Below, in pieces: positions 1-6,886 of a stretch of 23,493 bases of DNA (its first letter is position 1; every line of letters starts with the position of its first letter). The notes beneath the pieces are model-generated. The model was not told where the DNA came from. It saw nothing but the letters and a program-made list of their open reading frames with translations, and made no database searches. A program made the translations under genes and the position numbers. Origin of the DNA: Kiritimatiellia bacterium (GTDB taxonomy: Bacteria > Verrucomicrobiota > Kiritimatiellia > RFP12 > UBA1067); assembly GCA_904502135.1 (NCBI GenBank), contig CAJGDE010000020.1, positions 1 to 23,493 of the forward strand, read 5' to 3'.

Positions 1-878
1 ACATCAAGGACGGTGCGGATTATTTCAGAAACAATGCGGCGATGATGAACTTGGAGCCCGGTGGTCTTATGAAACCGCTTACGTACGCAATGGCCTTGGA
101 TAAAGGACTTGTAACGCCGGATACGGGAATTGATCACGGCAACGGCGTTTGGGAGTATAACGGCACGAAATTGCATGATATTCCTGGTGCGACGGGAGTT
201 CTGTCGGTAGCAAAAGCGCTTGCGATGCGCACGGAGATCGGGGCCGGCAAGGTCGGCCATATGATGTGGAAGGATAGGAATATCGAAAATATCTTACGTT
301 TGGGATTCGGACGCAAAGTAGGCGGCGGAACCATCTATGGTGAAGAGGCGGGAATTGTCTGGGCGTCGAACAGATATGATACCGTTACGCTTACCCGTCT
401 TGGTCTCGGGCGCGGGCTGGCCGTGACGGCCCTTCAGATCGCAAACGCCTATGCAACGCTCGCAAACGGCGGAAAAACAGTTGCTCCGCATCTTGTCGTG
501 AAGACCGTTTCGACGAACGGTGTCGTTTCGGTTTTTGAACCGAAGGCGCCGGCTGTGCAGATCGTTTCGGAACAGACATCTAAAACGGTCACTTCAATGA
601 TGAAGGATGCGATGATCACCGCTGGAAAGGAGTTTTCGGTCGACTTGGAAGGGCTTGATATCGCGGGAACGGTTTCAGAAACGAGGATTCCCATCAACGG
701 AGAGTATTTAGAGACGGACTGCAATGTTGCCGCTGCGGGATTTTTTCCTGCTGAGAGCCCGAAATGGGTGGTGGTGATCGGTTTCGGTAAGCCGAGTCCA
801 GATTATTTAGCAGGTCGTGTCGCTTTGCCGGTATTTGTGGAGATTGCTCGGAAAATAGTGCCGGACTCATGTAAATAG
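1..878 (+). CDS. Class B penicillin-binding protein, transpeptidase domain (C-terminal part); predicted catalytically inactive
   Basis: The frame is open from the window edge (first full codon at 3), so the ATG at 42 is internal and the gene starts outside. The product matches the C-terminal transpeptidase domain of FtsI/PBP2-type class B PBPs: an N-x-A-x(5)-EPG-x(3)-KP block, GRGLAVTALQIANAYATLAN corresponding to the family's G-x-G-x-x-VTPLQLA segment, and a final strand region with GFFPAESPKWVVVIGF and AGRVALPVF. All three active-site motifs are changed. The SxxK serine is glycine (EPGGLMK). The SxN motif reads R-T-E (in AMRTEIG). The KTG motif reads T-V-S (in DIAGTVSET). The rest of the fold is well kept and the frame is intact, so this looks like a maintained pseudoenzyme and not a decaying gene. 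A structural or regulatory role in septal or elongation peptidoglycan synthesis is inference. Loss of catalysis is read by motif alignment by eye. Confidence 0.85.
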   Translation, partial: IKDGADYFRNNAAMMNLEPGGLMKPLTYAMALDKGLVTPDTGIDHGNGVWEYNGTKLHDIPGATGVLSVAKALAMRTEIGAGKVGHMMWKDRNIENILRLGFGRKVGGGTIYGEEAGIVWASNRYDTVTLTRLGLGRGLAVTALQIANAYATLANGGKTVAPHLVVKTVSTNGVVSVFEPKAPAVQIVSEQTSKTVTSMMKDAMITAGKEFSVDLEGLDIAGTVSETRIPINGEYLETDCNVAAAGFFPAESPKWVVVIGFGKPSPDYLAGRVALPVFVEIARKIVPDSCK

Positions 879-925
879 CGCGGCAAATGGAGAATGAAAG
901 GTCAGAGGGGTGTTGGTAATATATT

Positions 926-1100
926 GCGATTTTATTTCGTTGAAAAAAGATGAATTTTTTATATTTGCTGAAGGGCGCGCCTAAAGGTCCCGACGGCCCG
1001 GTCAAACCGTTGTTTCGCTGCAGCTAGTCGAGACCGAGGAGGAGCTCCGGACACATCCTGACGCGACACCATATAAAATGAACCAACGAAATAAAATCGC
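926..1100. mobile_element. MITE-like 175-bp element with perfect 17-bp terminal inverted repeats
   Basis: The arm GCGATTTTATTTCGTTG at 926-942 is exactly reverse-complementary to 1084-1100. The interior has no convincing gene. One half (1021-1098) recurs in inverted orientation at 22456-22535, which supports a dispersed element. No target-site duplication is obvious. It could also be a long transcribed hairpin or a regulatory repeat. It sits between the PBP gene and the polyene-like operon promoter. Confidence 0.55.
1021..1098 (-). repeat. Dispersed repeat, copy A
   Basis: Read on the minus strand, this segment matches 22456-22535 on the plus strand. Three blocks are identical: 14 nt (1085-1098 with 22456-22469), 19 nt (1056-1074 with 22483-22501) and 29 nt (1026-1054 with 22503-22531). 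A short variable spacer separates the first two. The longest block contains the palindrome GGAGCTCC. Confidence 0.8.
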
Positions 1101-1136
1101 GCCCATAGTATTTACACCTGCGCAGCTATATTATGG

Positions 1137-1148
1137 TATAATATTGGA
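1137..1148 (+). promoter_or_regulatory. Promoter -10 box for the polyene-like operon, predicted leaderless
   Basis: A perfect TATAAT at 1137-1142 is followed by only 6 nt before the ATG at 1149. A standard start site about 7 nt after the -10 box would fall on the A of the ATG, so the first mRNA would have no leader or Shine-Dalgarno sequence. TTTACA at 1111-1116 resembles a -35 box but the 20-bp spacing is long. Confidence 0.55.
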
Positions 1149-1427
1149 ATGAAAAGAGAAGAATTAGAAGAAGAAATCCGCCAGGTTATCCTTTCGTCTG
1201 TAGAAGTTGATGGTTTAACAGCCGATGATTTGCCATCTGATCAGCAACTTTTCGGAGATGGCGTTGGGCTTGACAGCATAGATGCCTTGGAAATTGGGGC
1301 GGCATTGAGAAAAAAATACCAGGTAAAATTCAAAGCCAATTCGGAAGAGAATCGTGAACATTTCCGATCGATTTCGACTTTGGCTTCTTTTATCGCGGCT
1401 AATGCGAACATTGCAATCGAAGGGTGA
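1149..1427 (+). CDS. Acyl carrier protein 1 of the polyene-like operon
   Basis: A 92-residue four-helix carrier protein. The phosphopantetheine attachment serine is Ser43 in GLDSIDALEIG, the standard D-S-[IL]-D motif. The N-terminus is highly acidic and helical (MKREELEEEI). It would carry acyl intermediates for the ketosynthase and fused activation enzyme of this operon. It is the first gene of the run and its ATG lies 6 nt after a TATAAT box with no Shine-Dalgarno sequence. The next gene, a second carrier protein, follows after 3 nt. Paired carrier proteins next to an adenylating enzyme are typical of aryl-polyene clusters (ApeE/ApeF type), but the two could not be assigned individually to one or the other. 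It is distinct from the fatty-acid-synthesis AcpP, which is not in the window. Confidence 0.88.
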   Translation: MKREELEEEIRQVILSSVEVDGLTADDLPSDQQLFGDGVGLDSIDALEIGAALRKKYQVKFKANSEENREHFRSISTLASFIAANANIAIEG

Positions 1428-1430
1428 AGT

Positions 1431-1688
1431 ATGAAGACAAAAGAAGAGATATTGAAAGAAATTTCGGCGGTTCTTATCGACGAATTTGAATGTGACAGCG
1501 AAAAAGTGACGCCTGAAGCCCGTCTTTATGAGGATTTGGACCTTGACAGCATTGATGCGGTGGATCTTGTCGTTCGTTTGCAGCAGCAGACAGACATTAA
1601 GGTAAATACAGACGACTTTAAGTCTATCCGCACTTTAGGAGATGTAGTAAGCGTTATTGAACGCCTTCTTGCCGAACAGTCAAAGTAA
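1431..1688 (+). CDS. Acyl carrier protein 2 of the polyene-like operon
   Basis: An 85-residue carrier protein with Ser40 in DLDSIDAVDLVVRL as the phosphopantetheine site. It begins 3 nt after the first carrier-protein gene, with GAAGGGTG upstream as a plausible ribosome-binding site. The sequence is closer to ordinary bacterial AcpP than the first carrier (LYEDLDLDS, then a C-terminal TLGDVVSVIERL helix). In aryl-polyene systems one carrier loads the aromatic starter and the other extension units. Division of labour here is inferred from the duplication alone. Function as a carrier protein is secure, pathway role is moderate. Confidence 0.9.
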   Translation: MKTKEEILKEISAVLIDEFECDSEKVTPEARLYEDLDLDSIDAVDLVVRLQQQTDIKVNTDDFKSIRTLGDVVSVIERLLAEQSK

Positions 1689-1711
1689 TTATTTTCTTAG
1701 GCTTGAGACCG

Positions 1712-2095
1712 ATGGCATTTCTGCGCATTGTTCTGGTGCCGGTTATCGTTTGGCTTATATATCTACTTAAAGGCAATATATGGCTTCGCCTTTATCCGGC
1801 CGTAATGGTCGGCGTGGCTCTGTCCGTTTTCGCTATTTCTCTCTTTCGCACTCCCGTGGTCGAGCGCATCGCTCGCAAGATGGGTGAAGAGCTTGACGAG
1901 AAAGGCGTTTCGTATTGCAGGACAGTAACGAAGGTGTGGACCGTGTTTTTGACTATTCATCTCGCTTTTACCGTGGCGACGGCTTTTGCTTCGCATGAAA
2001 TATGGGCGTTTTACAATGGATTTCTCTCGTATGTGATGATGGCTCTTCTGTTCGCGGGCGAGTGGATTGTTCGTAGGAGGGTTCGTCATGGGTGA
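1712..2095 (+). CDS. Small four-helix membrane protein of the polyene-like operon (COG4648-like)
   Basis: About 127 residues with four hydrophobic segments at roughly residues 4-19, 25-45, 75-92 and 97-117, separated by a basic/acidic cytoplasmic loop (RTPVVERIARKMGEEL). It ends in a very basic tail, RRRVRHG. ATG 1712 is chosen; an in-frame TTG at 1703 is an alternative, and neither has a strong Shine-Dalgarno. The 3' end overlaps the next gene by 8 nt, implying coupling. Small integral membrane proteins of this size occur at this position, between carrier proteins and the AMP-ligase, in aryl-polyene clusters, where they are often misnamed. Its biochemical role is unknown. It may anchor the synthase at the inner membrane, which is inference from position only. 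Confidence 0.75.
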   Translation: MAFLRIVLVPVIVWLIYLLKGNIWLRLYPAVMVGVALSVFAISLFRTPVVERIARKMGEELDEKGVSYCRTVTKVWTVFLTIHLAFTVATAFASHEIWAFYNGFLSYVMMALLFAGEWIVRRRVRHG

Positions 2096-3407
2096 AGTTC
2101 TCTTTAATACATCTGGCTCGACGGGGGATGCAAAAACTATCATCCGCACCGAAGAGTCATTGACGGCCGACGCCGCTAATCTCGTTAAGTCGTTTCCTGA
2201 AATCTGGAATCCGGAAAATACGGTTGTTTCTTCCGTAAGGCCGCAGCATATGTACGGAGCGCTGTGGTGTGTGCGTGCGCCTGCCATAGCGCGATGCAAG
2301 GTCGACGATTCTATAGTGCTCTCGGTTGAAGATCTTATGGCGGCTCGGTTAAAGTACGGAAAAATACTTTTCGTGACGACGCCGTCATTTCTTGAAAAGG
2401 CGCTTTCCCATAGCGATTTCCATCTTCTTAAGGGGGCTTTTTCCGCGATAATAACCTCAGGCAGTCTTTTGAGAGAAGAGACGTCGCTAAATGTCGCCAA
2501 GACCGTAGGGTGCACCCCGACGGAGATTTTTGGCAGCACAGAAACGGGAACGGTCGCGTTTCGACGCCAAACTGAGTTCTCTCACTGGCAAGTTGTTGAT
2601 CAGGTTTCAATTTCGCTTTCTCCAGATTCCAGACTTGTGGTTGATTCGCCGTTTGCGATGGAGAGAACTTATGTAATGGGAGATATTGTCGAAATACTTT
2701 CTCCGCGGACTTTTATGTTGCGAGGTCGGGCCGACCGGCTTGTAAAAATTCTTGAAAGCTATGTTTCTTTGACAGAAGTTGAAAGGGCTTTTTCCGCGCA
2801 CCCATTTGTCAGTCGTGTGCGCGTTGAGACGACATCCGACAACGTCCCTCGCATTGGCGCTTTGATTGTGCTTTCTCAAGAGGGGATTGACACTCTTTTG
2901 TCGGGAACATACGCCATGGTGTCATCGCGGCTGAGAAAAGATCTTTTAGGTGTTCTGGGCGCGTCTCGCTTTCCGAGAAGAATTCGTTATGTGCGAGAAA
3001 TTCCCGTTAACGAGCAGGGCAAGACGACAGCTGCTGCCGCCCGAGCGATTTTAGATGCTTGGTGTCAAGAGCCGGCGGTCTCTTTATGGAAAGCGAACGA
3101 TAGAGAACTTGGGGCGAAGATTGTTTTTCCGCCTGACGCGGAATGCTTTAACGGGCATTTCCCTGAGTTTCCTATTCTGCCTGGAGTTGCACAATTATTT
3201 TTCATAAGGTATTTCGCTTCTCAGGTATTTCATGATTTCCCGCAGACAGCGACATATCGCAGATTGAAATTTCAAAAGATCGTTTTGCCGTCAAAGGAAG
3301 TGGTGCTCAGTGTTGCGAGAAAGGGCGAGGGGGCTTTCTCGTTTTCAATGAGCGTGCCTACGGGTCTTTGCAGTTCCGGCCTTATAGAAAGGACTTCCTC
3401 TTTATGA
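2088..3407 (+). CDS. Acyl/aryl-ACP synthetase (ANL) fused to a FabA/FabZ-like hot-dog domain
   Basis: A 439-residue two-domain protein. ATG 2088 is chosen because AGGAGG lies 7 nt upstream (2075-2080). Residues 1-325 are an ANL adenylating domain: P-loop NTSGSTGDAK (7-16), GSTETG (149-154), the VMGD aspartate (D199), LRGRADRLVK (211-220) and the catalytic lysine in QGKT (K312). Residues 335-439 are a hot-dog domain with NGHFPEFPILPGV; His357 matches the FabZ/FabA catalytic histidine, but the usual acidic partner in the following helix is not evident (VAQLFFI). The pair corresponds to the separate ApeH-type ligase and ApeI-type dehydratase/thioesterase of aryl-polyene clusters, here on one chain. 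The P-loop begins at residue 7, so the roughly 150 residues that usually precede it in ANL enzymes are absent. The stop overlaps the next ATG (ATGA). Confidence 0.85.
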   Translation: MGEVLFNTSGSTGDAKTIIRTEESLTADAANLVKSFPEIWNPENTVVSSVRPQHMYGALWCVRAPAIARCKVDDSIVLSVEDLMAARLKYGKILFVTTPSFLEKALSHSDFHLLKGAFSAIITSGSLLREETSLNVAKTVGCTPTEIFGSTETGTVAFRRQTEFSHWQVVDQVSISLSPDSRLVVDSPFAMERTYVMGDIVEILSPRTFMLRGRADRLVKILESYVSLTEVERAFSAHPFVSRVRVETTSDNVPRIGALIVLSQEGIDTLLSGTYAMVSSRLRKDLLGVLGASRFPRRIRYVREIPVNEQGKTTAAAARAILDAWCQEPAVSLWKANDRELGAKIVFPPDAECFNGHFPEFPILPGVAQLFFIRYFASQVFHDFPQTATYRRLKFQKIVLPSKEVVLSVARKGEGAFSFSMSVPTGLCSSGLIERTSSL

Positions 3408-3973
3408 AACGCGCAGTGCTTATATTGGCGTTTTTCGCGCTCATTCGTTCCTCTTTTGCTTCGGTCATCCCTCAGCCGTGTCTTAAAGCTCTTCAAAGAG
3501 CGCTTTCGTCAAGTGCTGAGTGGACGATGCAACGCAGCATTGCAGATACCGGCCGCGTTTTCGTTTCTACGGGAGTGGTCGACTGCGTTGCCGGCAAGGG
3601 TATCGACTGGAAGGTTCTTTATCCGTTTGAGTCGTCTGTATCGATGACAACAAACAAGATGGTTTTCTGCGATGAAGAAGGTACGCGCGTAAAAAAGCTT
3701 TCTGAACTGCCCCATTACGCCAGGATATGTTCGCTGGCCGATGATTTTCTCAGTGGCAAGGGCGATACGTTCAAGGAAGTTTTCGACTGCGAGGTAAGAA
3801 TGTCTCAGGACGGGCGCTGGAGTATACTTATGTCCCCGCGTATTCAGGCTATGAGACGTCTTTTCGATTCGATTGTTCTTGAGGGGTCGGATAGGCTTTC
3901 GTCGGCCGTTTTTTTAGCCTCGCGCGTATCTAAGACGACAATTCATTTCAAGGAGATTGTCCGTGAGAAATAA
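3404..3973 (+). CDS. LolA-like periplasmic outer-membrane lipoprotein carrier, polyene-operon type
   Basis: 189 residues with a signal peptide (MKRAVLILAFFALIRSSFA, cleavage probably after FAS). The mature part has the LolA-type pattern: a helical start, a WKVLYPFESSVSMTTNKMVF strand region, and alternating strands with a SQDGRWSILMSPR segment. Start ATG 3404 forms ATGA with the previous stop. The longer upstream frame lacks a signal peptide at its N-terminus, so it is rejected. LolA paralogues occur in aryl-polyene clusters next to MMPL exporters and are thought to move the product or a lipidated form across the periplasm. It overlaps the exporter gene by 11 nt. Sequence similarity is diffuse, so family assignment rests on pattern plus context. 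Confidence 0.7.
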   Translation: MKRAVLILAFFALIRSSFASVIPQPCLKALQRALSSSAEWTMQRSIADTGRVFVSTGVVDCVAGKGIDWKVLYPFESSVSMTTNKMVFCDEEGTRVKKLSELPHYARICSLADDFLSGKGDTFKEVFDCEVRMSQDGRWSILMSPRIQAMRRLFDSIVLEGSDRLSSAVFLASRVSKTTIHFKEIVREK

Positions 3974-6884
3974 GCGTCTTTTTTGGGCGCTTGCGCTTCC
4001 GGCGCTTTTGGCGGCTTCTTTGGCTGCCATAATTTCTGTTCATCATGTAGAGATCAAAACGTCACTCTATGATCTTGTAGGTAAGGCCTCTGAAGCTGTT
4101 CCTGAGGCTGTTCGCAGGCATTCTTCAAATGTTGTGCCCATTATGGTTTCTTCAACGAATGCCGCAATGGCCAAAGTTGCCGCCGACAGATTTTTTTCAA
4201 AAATCCCGTCAAATGAATGCGCCTCGATAAAATATCGCTTTGATGCGAATGTGTTCGGAGAATTTATTGACGCCTGCAGAAAAAACGGTTCAGGTCTTCT
4301 TTCGGATGGAGACGCGAAACTTTTGGAAACTCCTGAGGGGCGCCGTCGTATCGCCCGCGCCGCTGCGAGAAGGTATTATTCCTCTCCCGTCGCGCCGTTT
4401 TTTTCGCCGCAGGAAGATCCTTTTTGCCTGTTGGAGAAATTCATTACATCTCAGCCTTTCTCTTTTTCGAGCTGGACGCCTTCAGACGGAGTTTTGACGG
4501 CAGAGCGTGAAGGTCGATTTTATATACTCATTCTTTTGGAACTTGAAGATTCCGTAGCGAACGATGCCGATGCGCTGATTGCATTCAACGAAAAACTTGG
4601 CGCGTCGCGTGCTGCTGTATTAAGCGGCGATGTGGATGTTCAGTTTTGCGGAGCTGCGCTTCATACCGCTTTCGCCGCCGGGAGGTGCAAAAAAGAAATC
4701 GCCTCTCTCACATGGTTTTCACTCGTGTTTATAGCGCTGCTGTCCCTGTTGGTTTTCCGATCTTTGCGCTGGATTGTGCTTCTCGCTTCATCGTTGTGCG
4801 TTTCGGCGCTTTCTGGAGCCATTGCTCTTACGGCACTCTTCGATTCCGTTCACATGATGACATTCGTTTTTGGCACTACGGTTTTAGGACTTGTTATAGA
4901 TTATTCGTTTCATTGGCTTCTGCAACCGCATGATTCACGGCGCAAGACGGTGCGCAATCTGCTTATTTCGTTCGTTACTACAGAAATAAGTCTATTGCCG
5001 CTTGCGTTTTCATCGCTTGAGATTTTGCGGCAGTCCTCGGTTTTTCTTGCCTTTGGACTTGTCGGGGCGCTTGTTTATGTGCTTGCGGCCTATCCGTTGT
5101 CGACGGACGGGCAAAAGGCTCTCTCTTCGCAGGCGATAAGTTTCAGGTATTGCGGCGTCGTTTTTTCTTTTCTCGTTTTGATTGGTCTTTTGGGTCTTTT
5201 CAAGGTTCGCTTCGAAACGCCGGCATCTGCGGTTTACCGCCCCGAAAAAGAACTCGCCGAAACGGAGCGGATTTTTTCCGAGCTCAGTTCTCTTTCCGAT
5301 GCGTCTAAAGGCTTTATCGTCATCGGCGAGAGCGATGATTTGGAGGAGCTTTTGGAGCGCGAGGAGTCTTTGGGGCTTTCCGGTAAAGTGCCGTCTCTTT
5401 CAAGATTTATGCCGTCGCTGAATGAGAGGCGGAAAAATTGGGAAAACATCCTTAAACTTTATCAAGAGCACGCTTCTAAACAGGCGGACCTTTTGGGCTT
5501 AAAATCTCTTTCTTCTCCGCCCAGGCCGCAGCCTTGGCATTGGAAGGATATTCCGTCATCCGCATCGTCATTCGTGTATAAAAATTTTCTTGTTGTTCCG
5601 TCCGCGCCTAAGCCTCGCGCTTGTATGCCTGAGGGGGTAAAGTTTTGTCAGCCAAGAGAGATGCTTCAGGATATTCTTTCGCTCTTGTCTGTCGAGACAC
5701 GAAAGCGACTTTTCGTTTCGTTTTTCTTTATGTCGGCGGCTCTTCTTGTTTTTATGAGGTCTCGCGCGTTTGTGACGATTCTACCTTCCTTGATCTCTTT
5801 TTTGTTTGTTGTCGGAGTGCTCGGACTTTCAGGCGAGAGTGTTAATCTTTTTCATCTTTTAGCTTCGTTTCTTTTGATCGGTATGGGTGTTGATTATACG
5901 GTCTTTATCCACAGCGAGGGCAGAAAAGCGTTGAAGCCCGCGTTATCGTCGCTTTTAACAAGCGTCGCCGGATTTGGCGCGCTGGCGTTCGTTTCATTCC
6001 CCGTAGTAAACGCGTTCGGGTTTGTTCTTCTAATCGGACTTCCCGCGGCGTTTCTTTGTGCCGTATCTACCGCGCCGAAAGACCGCAGCAAAACGGAACA
6101 CGGCGCCTCCCCCATCGGGCTGGAGCTTTTGTATGTCGCATATCGCATATTTGGGCTTAGGGCGCTTCATTTCGCCGCTGGTGCCGTCGGTTTTGTTTTG
6201 TGGCTTACTTCTTCAGCCGTGCGGCGCGCTTCCCCATCGCCGCTGAAGATCGTCGCTTTTACCCGTTCGCTGGCGGATAAGCTCGTTGTCATGGCGGGCG
6301 GGCGGAGTTTGCCTTCGGTAGAGACCGACGGCTCAAAAGACGCAGATGATTTTTTGAATGATGTTGCCTCGGGGAAGGGGGTCTTCGTGCTTTCTTCGCA
6401 TTGCGGCACGATAGAGGTGTTGGCGGCGCTTGGGGAGTGCAACGCCGTATTTCACGCATGGATGGAGTTTAGCCGCACCTCCGTATTCAATTCTTTTTAT
6501 CTTCGCCACGCTAACCGCTCAAAAGTGGTTATTCATCCGATTTCTTCGTTTGGCCCACACACGGTATTTGAGGCCGGCGATATGCTTGATTCGGGCCAAT
6601 GTCTTGTTATGGCCGGCGATCGTGGTTTCGGTCGTATGCAGAAGGTTCCTTTTGGTTCAGGTGAAATCGAATTGCCGGAAGGATCTTTCAGGTTTGCGCG
6701 TGCCTTGGGGCACAATGTTTATTTTGTTGCGTGCGTAGCGATTGGCGGTTGTAGATATCGCGCTATCATCCGCAGGCTGCCGAATGATGATACTTCTTCA
6801 ATGACACGTGCCTATGCTTCAGTTTTGGAAGAAGTGACGCATGCGTACGATAAACAATGGTTTAAGTGGGAAACAGAGGCTTGA
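3963..6884 (+). CDS. MMPL/RND-type exporter fused to a C-terminal lysophospholipid-acyltransferase-like domain
   Basis: 973 residues. GTG 3963 is chosen because AAGGAG (3950-3955) lies 7 nt upstream; the earlier TTG at 3957 is too close to it. Residues 1 to about 720 form a duplicated MMPL exporter: TM1 (LFWALALPALLAASLAAI), a periplasmic loop, a TM bundle with LGLVIDYSFHWLL near residue 312, a second periplasmic loop, then a second TM bundle with GMGVDYTVFI near residue 640. The paired G-x-x-[VI]DY signatures mark the proton-relay helices. Residues about 740-973 resemble HtrB/LpxL-type acyltransferases: an HX4E motif in SSHCGTIE (His about 813), DRGFGR, and GSFRFARALGHNVYFVA. In aryl-polyene clusters the exporter and acyltransferase are usually separate genes. 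The fusion suggests that acylation or lipid anchoring is coupled to transport; this is inference. Confidence 0.85.
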   Translation: MRNKRLFWALALPALLAASLAAIISVHHVEIKTSLYDLVGKASEAVPEAVRRHSSNVVPIMVSSTNAAMAKVAADRFFSKIPSNECASIKYRFDANVFGEFIDACRKNGSGLLSDGDAKLLETPEGRRRIARAAARRYYSSPVAPFFSPQEDPFCLLEKFITSQPFSFSSWTPSDGVLTAEREGRFYILILLELEDSVANDADALIAFNEKLGASRAAVLSGDVDVQFCGAALHTAFAAGRCKKEIASLTWFSLVFIALLSLLVFRSLRWIVLLASSLCVSALSGAIALTALFDSVHMMTFVFGTTVLGLVIDYSFHWLLQPHDSRRKTVRNLLISFVTTEISLLPLAFSSLEILRQSSVFLAFGLVGALVYVLAAYPLSTDGQKALSSQAISFRYCGVVFSFLVLIGLLGLFKVRFETPASAVYRPEKELAETERIFSELSSLSDASKGFIVIGESDDLEELLEREESLGLSGKVPSLSRFMPSLNERRKNWENILKLYQEHASKQADLLGLKSLSSPPRPQPWHWKDIPSSASSFVYKNFLVVPSAPKPRACMPEGVKFCQPREMLQDILSLLSVETRKRLFVSFFFMSAALLVFMRSRAFVTILPSLISFLFVVGVLGLSGESVNLFHLLASFLLIGMGVDYTVFIHSEGRKALKPALSSLLTSVAGFGALAFVSFPVVNAFGFVLLIGLPAAFLCAVSTAPKDRSKTEHGASPIGLELLYVAYRIFGLRALHFAAGAVGFVLWLTSSAVRRASPSPLKIVAFTRSLADKLVVMAGGRSLPSVETDGSKDADDFLNDVASGKGVFVLSSHCGTIEVLAALGECNAVFHAWMEFSRTSVFNSFYLRHANRSKVVIHPISSFGPHTVFEAGDMLDSGQCLVMAGDRGFGRMQKVPFGSGEIELPEGSFRFARALGHNVYFVACVAIGGCRYRAIIRRLPNDDTSSMTRAYASVLEEVTHAYDKQWFKWETEA

Positions 6885-6886
6885 TT

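Noticed and set aside
42..44. ATG 42 as the start of the PBP gene
   Set aside because: The same frame is open to the window edge and the upstream residues (DGADYFRNNA) continue the conserved domain, so 42 is internal.
1712..2095. Naming the small membrane protein as a gyrase subunit, as database entries for this family sometimes do
   Set aside because: It is a 127-residue four-helix membrane protein with no gyrase feature.
1763..2539. 258-codon open frame on the minus strand
   Set aside because: It lies antisense to the membrane-protein and ANL genes, has no recognisable domain and no ribosome-binding site; a shadow frame.
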